Program-made: the position numbers and the translations under genes
Source: Roseofilum capinflatum BLCC-M114
GTDB taxonomy: Bacteria; Cyanobacteriota; Cyanobacteriia; Cyanobacteriales; Desertifilaceae
Reading direction: 5' to 3'
DNA: 64,000 bases
Assembly (NCBI RefSeq): GCF_030068505.1
Contig: NZ_JAQOSO010000074.1
Span: 62,001-126,000, forward strand
Notes under the pieces: model-generated
The model's database searches: none
What the model saw: only the letters and a program-made list of their open reading frames with translations
Told to the model about the DNA's origin: nothing
Part shown: piece after piece, positions 47,332-56,368 of the stretch
How positions within the stretch are numbered: the first letter of the stretch is position 1
Layout: every line of letters begins with the position of its first letter

Positions 47332-47709
47332 GTGTTTATGGTCGCCTTAGAAACGATTAAATTATTTCAAAAACAACCCGAACCTCGCTATTTTAAGGCG
47401 GGAGATATTATTTTTGAAGATGGACATAAAGGGGAACATATGTATGGCATTATTAAAGGAACCGTAGAATTAAAAGTTAATGATAAAGTCGTAGAAACCA
47501 TTGAACAGGGAGATGTGTTTGGAGAAGGTGCTTTAGTGCATCATGAAGGCACTCGCGCTTCTACCGCAGTGGCTAAAACAGATTGTACTTTAGCTTTTAT
47601 CGATAGAAGGCGCTTTTTATTTGCGGTGCAAGAAACGCCAGAATTTGCCCTAGAGGTTTTACGGAGTTATTCCGATCGCCTGCGACGGCTCAAACGGCAT
47701 GAAATGTAA
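47332..47709 (+). CDS. Cyclic-nucleotide-binding domain protein
   Basis: The 125-residue protein is a single cNMP-binding beta barrel: FKAGDIIFEDGHKGEHMYGIIKG, the phosphate cassette FGEGALVHHEGTRASTAVA, and a closing helix. There is no DNA-binding helix-turn-helix or enzyme domain, so it may be a stand-alone sensor that acts through a partner. The phosphate-binding arginine of the cassette is in TRAST. A GTG start at 47332 has AGGAG nine bases upstream; ATG 47338 is the alternative. Confidence 0.87.
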   Translation: MFMVALETIKLFQKQPEPRYFKAGDIIFEDGHKGEHMYGIIKGTVELKVNDKVVETIEQGDVFGEGALVHHEGTRASTAVAKTDCTLAFIDRRRFLFAVQETPEFALEVLRSYSDRLRRLKRHEM

Positions 47710-47720
47710 GCGCTACGGGT

Positions 47721-47750
47721 TGGTAATGGGTAATGGGTAATGGGTAATAG
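47721..47750. repeat. Heptamer short tandem repeat (TGGGTAA)
   Basis: Three to four TGGGTAA units downstream of the cNMP-domain gene. Confidence 0.8.
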
Positions 47751-47962
47751 CCCATCCTCCCCATTCCCACAGGAAAGCGCAAAGCACTGTATTCTGACGG
47801 TGTTACTTCAATCCTAAAATAATCCTTAAACTTTTTCGCCATCCCCCCTAAATTTTTAAGAGTTATTTAAGTTCAGTCCTGGAAAAAATTTCTTAAGATT
47901 AAGTTGGGTAAGTCTAAGTTATCAACACCTTACTCGATTTACAGACATTTTAGGAGATAATT

Positions 47963-48961
47963 ATGAGTCAGACGCTACTCGAACAACTGCGCCAAATGAC
48001 GGTTGTGGTTGCCGATACGGGGGATATGCAATCCATGGAGAAATTTACCCCCCGCGATGCGACGACGAACCCCTCCTTGATTACCGCAGCCGCTCAAATG
48101 CCGGAATATCAAGAGATTGTGGATAGTACCCTGAGAAAAGCCAGAAAAGATCTAGGAGATGCAGCAGGGACTCAGGAGGTGGTTCAATTAGCCTTCGATC
48201 ATTTAGCTGTGGACTTTGGAGTAAAAATTCTGGATATTATTTCTGGACGGGTGTCTACGGAAGTGGATGCTCGCTTATCCTATGATACGGAAGCGACGAT
48301 CGCCAAGGCTAGAGATATTATTGCCCAATATGAAGAAGCTGGGGTCTCTCGCGATCGCATCTTAATCAAAATTGCCTCCACTTGGGAAGGCATCAAAGCG
48401 GCTGAAATTCTGGAAAAAGAAGGCATCCATTGTAATTTAACTCTCTTGTTTGGCTTGCACCAGGCGATCGCCTGTGCCGAAGCTGGAGTCACCCTGATCT
48501 CTCCCTTTGTCGGTCGCATTTTAGACTGGTACAAGAAAGAAACCGGACGGGATAGCTATCCTCCTGCCGAAGATCCGGGGGTATTGTCGGTCACTCAAAT
48601 TTACAACTACTACAAGAAATTTGGCTATCCCACGGAAATCATGGGAGCCAGTTTCCGCAACATTTGCGAAATCACCCAATTAGCTGGATGCGATTTACTC
48701 ACCATATCCCCGAAACTCTTGGCTGAACTGGATTCAACCAGTGGCGAATTGCCGCGCAGACTCGATCCAGAAGCAGCGAAGGGAATGGAGATTGAAAAAA
48801 TTCCCATGGATAAGGAAACCTTTGAGAAAATGCACGCCGAAGATCCGATGGCTTCAGAAAAACTCGACGAAGGAATTAAAGGATTTTCTAAAGCCTTAGA
48901 AGAGCTAGAGAGTCTATTAGCAGAGCGTTTAAATCAAGTCGAAGAAATGGTTACTGTTTAA
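47963..48961 (+). CDS. tal: Transaldolase
   Basis: The 332-residue pentose-phosphate enzyme exchanges a dihydroxyacetone unit between sedoheptulose 7-phosphate and glyceraldehyde 3-phosphate. The opening [29 protein letters not shown], the Schiff-base lysine in [12 protein letters not shown] and the [12 protein letters not shown] loop are diagnostic of the TalB class. An AGGAG box precedes the ATG. A hairpin terminator follows the gene. Confidence 0.96.
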   Translation: MSQTLLEQLRQMTVVVADTGDMQSMEKFTPRDATTNPSLITAAAQMPEYQEIVDSTLRKARKDLGDAAGTQEVVQLAFDHLAVDFGVKILDIISGRVSTEVDARLSYDTEATIAKARDIIAQYEEAGVSRDRILIKIASTWEGIKAAEILEKEGIHCNLTLLFGLHQAIACAEAGVTLISPFVGRILDWYKKETGRDSYPPAEDPGVLSVTQIYNYYKKFGYPTEIMGASFRNICEITQLAGCDLLTISPKLLAELDSTSGELPRRLDPEAAKGMEIEKIPMDKETFEKMHAEDPMASEKLDEGIKGFSKALEELESLLAERLNQVEEMVTV

Positions 48962-48977
48962 TCTGTAGCAAAAGGTA

Positions 48978-49004
48978 GTAGGGGCGAAAATTTTTCGCCC
49001 CTAC
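48978..49004. terminator. Bidirectional terminator between tal and methyltransferase genes
   Basis: A 13-bp stem with GTAGGGGCGAAAA arms lies between two convergent genes, 16 nt after the tal stop. The A/T ends of the arms can serve as U-tracts for either strand. Another GTAGGGGCGAA repeat in a terminator position. Confidence 0.65.
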
Positions 49005-49015
49005 CGATAGGGTAT

Positions 49016-49735
49016 TTAAGAGCGCTGAAGTTTACCTAAGTCTCCTCGTTGCTCTAAGCTAAACTCAGGATGCACTTTTAAGAACTGGCGCACCCCTTCG
49101 CGAACTTGTTGCCCCCAGAAATCCTCTCCCATATCATGGAGAATAATCGCCCCATCGGTTGCGAGATGGGACGCTAAAAGGAGCAGATCGCTAAGTACGG
49201 CTTCTGTGTGGTGATCGGCATCGAGGAAAACGACATCAAAGGGGCTATGAGTTTGACAGACTTCTGGGCCAAGGGTGGCATAATGGTCTAGATTAACGCC
49301 ATAATCGGTAACGTTTTGGCGATCGCCCTTATCGGGGAAACAGCAAGAGAAAAAGCCCTGATAGATCTTAACGCGATCGCGAACTCCCACATGGGTGAGC
49401 GCTGCTTCCACAAACGATAGCATGGTTTGCGGGTAGTCTGGGATCTCAAATTTTCGCACACACAACCCATTCATCAAACCCGTCGGCAAACCAGGATCGA
49501 CACAGATCATTTCAGAGTCAGGAAAACACAGGCTTAACACCACAGAAGATACACCTACAAACGTGCCCACTTCTAGAATTTTTTCCGGACGTTTGTGGGG
49601 ACAAAGCTGCACCAAAATCTCTGCATCATCGGGTTTTAAGGAAGCATTTTCCACAAACTCTCGATTGAGTCCTGCTTGGTCTAAGAAAGCAAGGGCCAAC
49701 TGGCGAGCCTCTTGGGGAGACATGGAGGGTTTCAT
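49016..49735 (-). CDS. Class I SAM-dependent methyltransferase (O-methyltransferase-like)
   Basis: The 239-residue protein has SAM motif I ILEVGTFVGVSSV, an acidic VDPG strand, the FDVVFLDADHHTEAV segment and IILHDMGEDFWGQ. This order resembles catechol/caffeoyl-CoA-type or sugar O-methyltransferases. The substrate is unknown. It ends a three-gene minus-strand unit with the VOC and TIGR02652 genes (gaps 14 and 5 nt). Confidence 0.8.
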   Translation of the reverse strand: MKPSMSPQEARQLALAFLDQAGLNREFVENASLKPDDAEILVQLCPHKRPEKILEVGTFVGVSSVVLSLCFPDSEMICVDPGLPTGLMNGLCVRKFEIPDYPQTMLSFVEAALTHVGVRDRVKIYQGFFSCCFPDKGDRQNVTDYGVNLDHYATLGPEVCQTHSPFDVVFLDADHHTEAVLSDLLLLASHLATDGAIILHDMGEDFWGQQVREGVRQFLKVHPEFSLEQRGDLGKLQRS

Positions 49736-49749
49736 GATTAGGTATGCCT

Positions 49750-50172
49750 CTATAACCGGCGTAAAAATTCCAGGGGTAAGCCATCCCGATCGGCAATAAA
49801 GGCCACCTCATAAACCTGATTGCCAATCATTTGTTGCATGGGAGCCAATAATATTTTTAGGGGAGGAAGATCGGGACAAGCCGTCACTTTTTGCTGTAAC
49901 TCCTGTAACCAGCTTGGTAAATCCGAGGCGCGATCGCTTAAATCAAACGATAAATGATAATATCCAGTATAATGCTCATCCCCAAACGCATCAGCCGCCG
50001 GACGAGGTTCAGGAATTTGGATTAACTCAATCCGTCCTCCCAACCCTTCCAGCCAACAAGCCAAGGTCATCCCTGTGGTAAAGCGCTCAGTCACCTCAAA
50101 TCCGAGGATCTCATAAAAGGCGATCGCCTGATGGATATTACCCGTGCGAATTGAAACATGGTGCATGGTCAT
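49750..50172 (-). CDS. VOC-family (glyoxalase/dioxygenase fold) protein
   Basis: The 140-residue protein has paired beta-alpha-beta-beta-beta units: MHHVSIRTGNIHQAIAFYEILGF at the N-terminus and YYHLSFDLSD in the second half, ending with DRDGLPLEF. Histidine and glutamate at metal-site positions are visible (HHVS, GRIELIQ, YHLSF). Substrate unknown; glyoxalase I proper is less likely because its signature residues are not clear. It lies between the methyltransferase and TIGR02652 genes in one tight unit. Confidence 0.82.
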   Translation of the reverse strand: MTMHHVSIRTGNIHQAIAFYEILGFEVTERFTTGMTLACWLEGLGGRIELIQIPEPRPAADAFGDEHYTGYYHLSFDLSDRASDLPSWLQELQQKVTACPDLPPLKILLAPMQQMIGNQVYEVAFIADRDGLPLEFLRRL

Positions 50173-50177
50173 ACACC

Positions 50178-50687
50178 CTATTCAAACAAACGGAAATAGG
50201 GATAACGTACCGGTGCGCCCGGTTCCTTATCCAAGTCAAAATTAATCACCTCCCAACAGGGTTCTTGGGAGGGATCGGGACTAAATTCAACCGGCAACCC
50301 ATATAATTTAGGCGTTTGGGCATCTTCCCCATTGCGCCAAGCTGAATTGCGCTCCAAATAGGCATAAATTAAGTCCTGATAGCGCCGAGCAATAATAATT
50401 TTAGTTGCCCGATACCCTTGAGTATAAAGCCGGTCTAAAGCCTCATGGATCTCAAAGCGAATTCCATCGGGATGGGTATGTTGTCGATACCATTGGTCTT
50501 TCCAGAGTCGCCAATGACGGCCAGACTGGATATGGAGTAACTCCTTCGTCTTTGGATCAGATTCAAACGCGCCATGACGAGGACAAAGATAGGTATCCGT
50601 CAGCGTCAACGCTGGAATGGTTTGACGACAGTGAGGACACTGTATCTCTGGCCCAAAAACAGGATATTGAAACGTGGGGTTGATCAT
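50178..50687 (-). CDS. TIGR02652 family protein, cyanobacteria-specific
   Basis: The 169-residue protein starts MINPTFQYPVFGPEIQCPHC. CPHC near the start plus a later CPRHG give a possible zinc-binding C2CH-like cluster. SGRHWRLWKDQWYRQHTHPDG, EIHEALDRLYTQGYRATKI and the closing PGAPVRYPYFRLFE are the family's conserved blocks. Function is unknown. The frame extends 31 codons further, but this ATG matches the start I recall for homologues. Co-directional with the VOC gene, 5 nt apart. Confidence 0.85.
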   Translation of the reverse strand: MINPTFQYPVFGPEIQCPHCRQTIPALTLTDTYLCPRHGAFESDPKTKELLHIQSGRHWRLWKDQWYRQHTHPDGIRFEIHEALDRLYTQGYRATKIIIARRYQDLIYAYLERNSAWRNGEDAQTPKLYGLPVEFSPDPSQEPCWEVINFDLDKEPGAPVRYPYFRLFE

Positions 50688-50788
50688 GAAGCGTTTTTTG
50701 CCACAACAAATCGCACTTTGTGATTGTATTATAACCAGGAGAATTTTGCTGTATTCTTCTCTGGTTGTTATTTGAGTCAAAACCCAAT

Positions 50789-51334
50789 ATGAATCCCTCC
50801 GATCCCATGTTTCCTACCTACTGGGAAGCCCCAGACACCTCTTCTGCGGCGTTTATTGCTGCGAATGCCACCCTAGTGGGCAATCTTCAATTGGGCTTAG
50901 GCTCTAGTGTCTGGTATGGGGCAGTGGTGCGGGCAGATGTCGAGCGTATCGAGATTGGAGCCTATAGCAATATTCAAGATGGAGCCATTTTACATGGCGA
51001 TCCGGGTAAGCCGACGATTCTAGAAGAGTATGTCACGGTGGGCCATCGGGCGGTGATCCATAGCGCTCAGATCGGGCGAGGATCGTTAATTGGTATTGGC
51101 GCAATTGTTCTTGATGGGGTAACGGTGGGTGAAGGGTCGATTGTCGGTGCAGGTGCAGTAGTCACTAAGGATGTGGCTCCCTTTTCCCTGGTGGTGGGAA
51201 TGCCTGCCAAGCGATCGCGGGAAGTCACCCAAGAAGAAGCGGATCATTTAATCGAACATGCTCAGAAGTATTATCAGTTAGCCCTTGTTCATGCTAATCA
51301 GGGTACAGATTTAGGCTTCACAGAGTCCTTATAG
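50789..51334 (+). CDS. Gamma-carbonic anhydrase-like hexapeptide protein
   Basis: The 181-residue left-handed beta-helix protein belongs to the gamma-class carbonic anhydrase / YrdA family. Hexapeptide repeats run from about residue 30 to 150. The three zinc histidines H69, H86 and H91 have the spacing of Cam-type enzymes. It lacks the RuBisCO-like domains of CcmM, so it is not the carboxysome shell protein itself. Activity cannot be judged from sequence. ATG 50789 is chosen over an upstream TTG. The 3' end overlaps convergent coaE by 6 nt. Confidence 0.88.
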   Translation: MNPSDPMFPTYWEAPDTSSAAFIAANATLVGNLQLGLGSSVWYGAVVRADVERIEIGAYSNIQDGAILHGDPGKPTILEEYVTVGHRAVIHSAQIGRGSLIGIGAIVLDGVTVGEGSIVGAGAVVTKDVAPFSLVVGMPAKRSREVTQEEADHLIEHAQKYYQLALVHANQGTDLGFTESL

Positions 51335-51931
51335 CTTCGAGGACTCCAGGATGCGATCGATTTGCACCCATAACTGGGATTGAGTCGAGCTATTGTTTAA
51401 CAGGCGATCGGCTTTTTGGCATTTTTGCGCTAAAGGCATTTGACTGTCGATTCTCATCTGTGCCTGTTCTAAGGTTAACTGATTGCGCTGCATCAACCGC
51501 TTGAGTTGTTGTTCCTCAGAGCAGTACACCACCCAAATTTCCTCGACCAGATCGCTCATCTGGGCTTCAAACAGGAGGGGAATGGAGAAGACGAGGGTAT
51601 CCTGGGGAGAGGATTGGTTAAGGATAGTGTAGAGGCGATCGCGCACATAGGGATGAATTTGCTCCTCTAACCACTGTCGCTCTGTGGAGTTCTTAAACAC
51701 AATCTCCCCCAACTGCTGGCGATTTAATCCCCCCTCCGGTAACTGAATCGACTCCCCATATCGTTGCACAACGCGCTCAAAAATCGGCGATTCCGGTTTT
51801 ACCGCTTCCCGCGCATAAACATCCGCATCAAACACCGGCAAACCATAGCGTTTTTCCAGATATTCAGTCACCGTACTTTTTCCCGTCGCAATTCCTCCAG
51901 TAATTCCAATTTGCGCTTGTTTTCGACTCAT
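51329..51931 (-). CDS. coaE: Dephospho-CoA kinase
   Basis: This ~200-residue P-loop kinase performs the last step of coenzyme A synthesis. GITGGIATGKST, the VFDADVYAREAV segment, FSIPLLFEA and QLKRLMQRN (lid arginines) are diagnostic. The frame continues upstream to 51967, but the ATG at 51931 puts the P-loop at the usual distance. It is the last gene of a minus-strand train that begins with clpB. Confidence 0.94.
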   Translation of the reverse strand: MSRKQAQIGITGGIATGKSTVTEYLEKRYGLPVFDADVYAREAVKPESPIFERVVQRYGESIQLPEGGLNRQQLGEIVFKNSTERQWLEEQIHPYVRDRLYTILNQSSPQDTLVFSIPLLFEAQMSDLVEEIWVVYCSEEQQLKRLMQRNQLTLEQAQMRIDSQMPLAQKCQKADRLLNNSSTQSQLWVQIDRILESSKL

Positions 51932-51979
51932 TGATCGATCGTCCCTTGTCATTTTGATCTTCATCATCTAAAACATTAG

Positions 51980-53149
51980 CTAACCCAAAAGTTCTTGAAT
52001 CAATGTTTTGAACGTTCTGATAGCTATTTTCCAATTCAGCCGAGACTCGTATTCCTGAAATGAAGACAGAGCCAAAGACTGATACGCTTCTCGATTGTGT
52101 AGCATCTCTAGGATATACTCGCTATAAACTGAACTTTCAGTTTCCAAGGAAAATGTCTTTCCATTTTTTCCATCTTGAATAATCGTCGGAATTCCACCAA
52201 TATTAGTGCTGACACAAGGCACACCATAGGAATTAGCCTCGATTAAAACATGAGGAGAACAGTCGGCTAAAGTGTGTAATATTAAGAAATGAGACGCAGA
52301 AAATAAATGATCGAGTTGTTGTTGTCCAGATGTTGTGGATTTATCGATATATCCAATAATATTAACAAAATCGAGACTTGATACCCATTTAGGGGGTTGA
52401 CATCCCACTACATTTAAGTCTGTTTTTACTCCTGCATTGTTTAAGTTTTTGGCAACTTCTACCGCAAAATCCCCTCCTTTGCGTTCCCAATCTACACCGA
52501 TAAATAACAGTTGACATTGATCGGGGTTTCGGTTTTGAATCGATAATTCAATATCGGATAAAGTTCTTGTACTTTTCAGATTCGCTCCCCAAGGGATAAC
52601 GCTCACTTTCTCAGAGGGCAAATTATAAATTTTCATTGATTCCTCGGCAGCCCAATCGGATGTGAAAATCAGGCGATCGCACCGATCAAAAGCTGACTTT
52701 TCTAAGCGATAAATATTTCTTGTTGTTTCACCAGACAAATTATTTAAATAAGAATAAAAATTGATTAAACTCCCTAAAGGTGCATCTGTCCATAGAACTA
52801 GAGGTTTAGGGCTTTTTAAGTAGGCAAAAGGAATCGCATTTTCTGGACAGAGTGCCAGCCTAGCAGCAGAATTACATAACTTTTTCTCAATTTGTTTAGC
52901 ATAGGATTTCAAAATTACAGGTTCTGCCCAACTATAATAATCTTGTTTAAATAAATTGCGATAAAATAGCCATTTTAATCGTGTGACGGGAGTCTTATAT
53001 TTTTCTAAAGGGCCGAGATGGTTTAAGGTAAAGTCTTGTGCTTGAAATTCTTGAGACAAATAAGAACCAGCAGTATACATTCCCATATGTTGCTTGGGCC
53101 AGCTAGAGGGCTTAAATACATCATAGGTAGTTATATAATCGAGTTGCAT
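51980..53149 (-). CDS. GT4-like glycosyltransferase (paralogue pair, member 2)
   Basis: The 389-residue GT-B fold protein has a donor-binding half with LLFIGVDWERKGGDFAVEVAKNL, ILHTLADCSPHVLIEANSYGVPCVS (E-x7-E region) and GGIPTIIQDGKNGKTF. It shares both halves with the next upstream gene (SWPxxxxG, WAEP, LVLWTDA and the whole GT4 core), so the two arose by tandem duplication. Acceptor and sugar unknown; extracellular polysaccharide is the likely setting. Confidence 0.87.
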   Translation of the reverse strand: MQLDYITTYDVFKPSSWPKQHMGMYTAGSYLSQEFQAQDFTLNHLGPLEKYKTPVTRLKWLFYRNLFKQDYYSWAEPVILKSYAKQIEKKLCNSAARLALCPENAIPFAYLKSPKPLVLWTDAPLGSLINFYSYLNNLSGETTRNIYRLEKSAFDRCDRLIFTSDWAAEESMKIYNLPSEKVSVIPWGANLKSTRTLSDIELSIQNRNPDQCQLLFIGVDWERKGGDFAVEVAKNLNNAGVKTDLNVVGCQPPKWVSSLDFVNIIGYIDKSTTSGQQQLDHLFSASHFLILHTLADCSPHVLIEANSYGVPCVSTNIGGIPTIIQDGKNGKTFSLETESSVYSEYILEMLHNREAYQSLALSSFQEYESRLNWKIAIRTFKTLIQELLG

Positions 53150-53163
53150 TATTTTATCTCATC

Positions 53164-54330
53164 TTAAGGTTTTTTGATTAGATCTTGCATCAGCTTATAA
53201 GCTAATTCTCCAGCCTTGTCCCAATTGAGGCGATCTTGATATTCTTGGAACGAAGAAGTGGCTAAATCCTGATAAGTTTCCCAATCATAGAATGTGGATT
53301 GAATATACTGGTGATACTCTTCAATTTTGGCATTGAGAGCAAAGGTTTTACCATTTTTACCTTCCCGAATTAATGTGGGAATACCTCCCACTTTCGTCGA
53401 TAAACTCGGCAGTCCGAAAGAGCTTGCTTCCCGGATGACTGCTGGTGTTACATCTGCTCTGGAGGGTAAGATCAGAAAATGAGACTGGGCAAAAATTGAG
53501 TTGAGTTGTTCTCGTCCCTTATCTGTGGATTTATCAATAAAATCGATCGCGGTGACAAAATCCGGTATCGTTTGATCGGTGGGTGGACGGGTTCCAACAA
53601 TGGTTAACTGAACCGGAAATCCAGATTGATGTAGCGATCGCCCCACTTCTAAGGCAATATTACCCCCTTTGCGATACCAGTCTACACCGATAAACAACAG
53701 ATGGCACGTGGCTTTCGACTTCCCACCAATGATATGCTGAATCTCTTCTGGGGTGCGATCGCACTCCATATTTGCCCCCGTAGTCACCACCTTTAGCTTG
53801 TTGGCGTTAACATTATATAGTTTTTTGGCTGTTTCTGCTGCCCAATCCGAGGAAAAAATAGCCAGGTCAACATTCTGTAATGCTCGGAAATCAATGGCTT
53901 TTAAATATTGCTTAGATCGCCAGCATGTATTTCGATAGACTTCTGGAATTCCCCCACAAGTGGTGTCTGTCCACAAGACTTTGGGACAGTTATACTTTAA
54001 GTAAGCTAAAATAAGAAGATTGGGAGAAAAAATAATATCAGGTTTCCATAATTCTAATTGACGAATAATTTGCTGGCAATAGTTTTGATTCACCGAAGGT
54101 TCCGCCCAATAGAGATACTCTTGTTGAGAAAATATGGTTTCATAAAATCGCCGTTCTAACTTCGCAAAAATTGAATGCTTCTGTTGTAGCGCACCAATAT
54201 ATAAAAACGACTCCGCCTGCTGTTCCAACATTTTCGCCATCCAGTAGTTGCTTCCCCAGTTACCAACCGAGCCACGGGGCCAACTTTTGGAGTTGTATAG
54301 ATCCGAATGGGTTACAAATGCGAGTTTCAT
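53164..54330 (-). CDS. GT4-like glycosyltransferase (paralogue pair, member 1)
   Basis: The 388-residue protein begins MKLAFVTHSDLYNSKSW and carries VLWTDTTCGG, LLFIGVDWYRKGGNIALEV, PSRADVTPAVIREASSFG and GGIPTLIREGKNGKTF. The last is the nucleotide-sugar site of GT4-type enzymes. No membrane segment is seen. It is a tandem paralogue of the gene at 51980, with 14 nt between them, and sits in the clpB-coaE train. Confidence 0.87.
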   Translation of the reverse strand: MKLAFVTHSDLYNSKSWPRGSVGNWGSNYWMAKMLEQQAESFLYIGALQQKHSIFAKLERRFYETIFSQQEYLYWAEPSVNQNYCQQIIRQLELWKPDIIFSPNLLILAYLKYNCPKVLWTDTTCGGIPEVYRNTCWRSKQYLKAIDFRALQNVDLAIFSSDWAAETAKKLYNVNANKLKVVTTGANMECDRTPEEIQHIIGGKSKATCHLLFIGVDWYRKGGNIALEVGRSLHQSGFPVQLTIVGTRPPTDQTIPDFVTAIDFIDKSTDKGREQLNSIFAQSHFLILPSRADVTPAVIREASSFGLPSLSTKVGGIPTLIREGKNGKTFALNAKIEEYHQYIQSTFYDWETYQDLATSSFQEYQDRLNWDKAGELAYKLMQDLIKKP

Positions 54331-54348
54331 TTCAACAATTCCTAAAAC

Positions 54349-55395
54349 TTAAATTGACTTAGAACATAAACTTTGATAAAATTTTATGGTATCGAAACTT
54401 AATTGTTTCCAATCTAGTTGTTCTAAAGGAGCTTGTTGCGATCGCGGTTTTTGTATCCATTCTAAACTTTCTTTGAGCAGATTAGCATTTAACTCATTTT
54501 CATAGACTTTTACCCAATCATAACCAACCCAGGTTTGCAGTTCAGCCATGGCTCCTTGATTCGGAACCAGGATCGGACAATCGAAGGATAAAGCTAATAA
54601 AGCGCTTCCAGAATTGAGGATTTCTGCAAATGGAAGGACAACTAAATCGGCGGCTCTATAATAAAATTGCAGCTCTTCATTAGGGACATATCCGAACAGC
54701 AGACGAATTCGGGAATCTTGATGAGCAGACTTTTCGAGTTCCCCTTGCATTTCTGGAAGATCGAGACGGCCAACAATGAGTAAAATAGCGTCAGGATCGT
54801 TTAATTCTCGAAAGGTTTGAATTAGGAGGGGAATATTTTTATAGGGGGCAATGTATCCGAGAAATAGGATAACATTGGAGGTTTGGGGAATATTGAGCTG
54901 ATTTCGGGCAGTGGCGCGATCGCACTCATCGGCATATTCTCCCCGATAATGACCATGGGGAATTATCCCACAAGGACGCTCTCTGAGGCTAGGATAGCAT
55001 TCTTGGGCAAGCTCTTTGCCTATCTGACACATGCTGATATAGCCATCAATGCGCTTGAGCAGTTGCCCTTGAAACCATTCTGCTACTTTGGGATGAAGCA
55101 CAATATGGGGAATTTTATCGTGAAATGTCCAAACAATTCGAGTTCCTCTAAATTTAGCCCAATCAATTAAGGCTAACATCATCCGAGCGCGAACCCATGC
55201 CATTATGGAACTAGGATGGCGAACAATCGTTTCCGCAGCCCAATGGAGATGAAAAATATCATAGCGCTTGCTCAGTAACCGCTTAAATGAAAACTCTTCC
55301 ACCTCGACTCCTTGTTGAGCCATGGGTTGATATAATAACCAATTATAAGGATTAAGATATCGAGTTTTGAACGCCGGCCAAGCAAGCACTTTCAT
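54349..55395 (-). CDS. GT4-type glycosyltransferase
   Basis: The 348-residue GT-B protein begins MKVLAWPAFKTRYLNPY. VWTFHDKIPHIVLHPKV, NVILFLGYIAPYKNIPLLIQTF, ILLIVGRLDLPE and VVLPFAEILNSGSALLALSFDCPI mark the core. The E-x7-E acidic pair is partly altered (FAEILNSGSALL), as in some mannosyl- and galactosyltransferases. It lies 4 nt from the HpsE-like gene, so translation may be coupled. Confidence 0.85.
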   Translation of the reverse strand: MKVLAWPAFKTRYLNPYNWLLYQPMAQQGVEVEEFSFKRLLSKRYDIFHLHWAAETIVRHPSSIMAWVRARMMLALIDWAKFRGTRIVWTFHDKIPHIVLHPKVAEWFQGQLLKRIDGYISMCQIGKELAQECYPSLRERPCGIIPHGHYRGEYADECDRATARNQLNIPQTSNVILFLGYIAPYKNIPLLIQTFRELNDPDAILLIVGRLDLPEMQGELEKSAHQDSRIRLLFGYVPNEELQFYYRAADLVVLPFAEILNSGSALLALSFDCPILVPNQGAMAELQTWVGYDWVKVYENELNANLLKESLEWIQKPRSQQAPLEQLDWKQLSFDTIKFYQSLCSKSI

Positions 55396-55399
55396 AAAC

Positions 55400-56356
55400 T
55401 TATACTTTATCTAGATATTTATTTTTCCACAAATAGAATGGACTTTTCAAGCTATTCACCAGCATCTCCAATCGACAAGCAGCAGTCAAATTGGATTTAA
55501 CTTGAGTTCGGTAACGCAAAAATAATAGAATCATTCTTCTGATATCATTGACCATATACATGGGATAAATTAATGGTCTTTGCCAAGGCTTAAAATTAAT
55601 GGTTCGAGTTACATAGCGACTCAAGCCAATTCCCTGAAGTAGAGAGAGTAAGTAGGAGCGCTGTAAACGAGAATCTGGAATTTTATGATCGATTTCCATT
55701 TGGGGATTGTACCAAATTTCCCAGCCATTTTTGCGAAGGTAAGATAAAGTCTCTAAATCTTCAGAGGTTAACCAACTTCCTTCTACTCTTCCAGTTAAAA
55801 TCAGGTTTTCTGGGACGCTAGTCAACCAAGCTTGTTTGCGAACCACTAACCCCGCACTAGGAGGTAATAGATTATTTTTGGGACTGTATTCTAGGGGCTG
55901 ATCTCCTCGTTCGACAATGGCCAAAAATCTGAGAAGGGGTTTAACCTCTTCTGAAGGGGGAGATTCAAATTGTCCATGAATTTGACTGCCAAATGCGCCC
56001 GCTTGGGGATACTCTTGTGCGAACTTCAAGGCAGAATATACCCAATTGTCACTCGGCAAATTATCATCATCTAAGAAGCCAATTAACTCAGACTCCGATT
56101 TTTTCACCGCTCGCTGGCGAGCAAACGCTGCGCCTTGTTCGGGTTCAAACTCATATCGCAAAGGAATGTTTAAATCCCAAGTTTTTTGGTACTCTTGGAA
56201 CACTTGAGCGGTGCTGTCTGTACTATTATTATCAACTAGGATAATTTCCCAACTCAGGGACTCAACCCCAGTTTGTTGGCGCAACTTATCCAATACTTCT
56301 GGAAATCGGTTTGCGCCATTATAGGTGGGAATTGCAACTGTAAATTGGACAGACAT
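55400..56356 (-). CDS. GT2 glycosyltransferase, HpsE-like
   Basis: The 318-residue GT-A fold enzyme has VAIPTYNGANRFPEVL, IILVDNNSTDST, the LIGFLDDDNLPS metal-binding DxD-like motif and YSPKNNLLPPSAGLVVRKQAW. This set resembles HpsE, a glycosyltransferase of hormogonium polysaccharide synthesis in Nostoc, needed for gliding motility. The name is by recall and the other hps genes are not seen. It follows clpB after 12 nt. Confidence 0.8.
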   Translation of the reverse strand: MSVQFTVAIPTYNGANRFPEVLDKLRQQTGVESLSWEIILVDNNSTDSTAQVFQEYQKTWDLNIPLRYEFEPEQGAAFARQRAVKKSESELIGFLDDDNLPSDNWVYSALKFAQEYPQAGAFGSQIHGQFESPPSEEVKPLLRFLAIVERGDQPLEYSPKNNLLPPSAGLVVRKQAWLTSVPENLILTGRVEGSWLTSEDLETLSYLRKNGWEIWYNPQMEIDHKIPDSRLQRSYLLSLLQGIGLSRYVTRTINFKPWQRPLIYPMYMVNDIRRMILLFLRYRTQVKSNLTAACRLEMLVNSLKSPFYLWKNKYLDKV

Positions 56357-56368
56357 TGTTTACTCTCC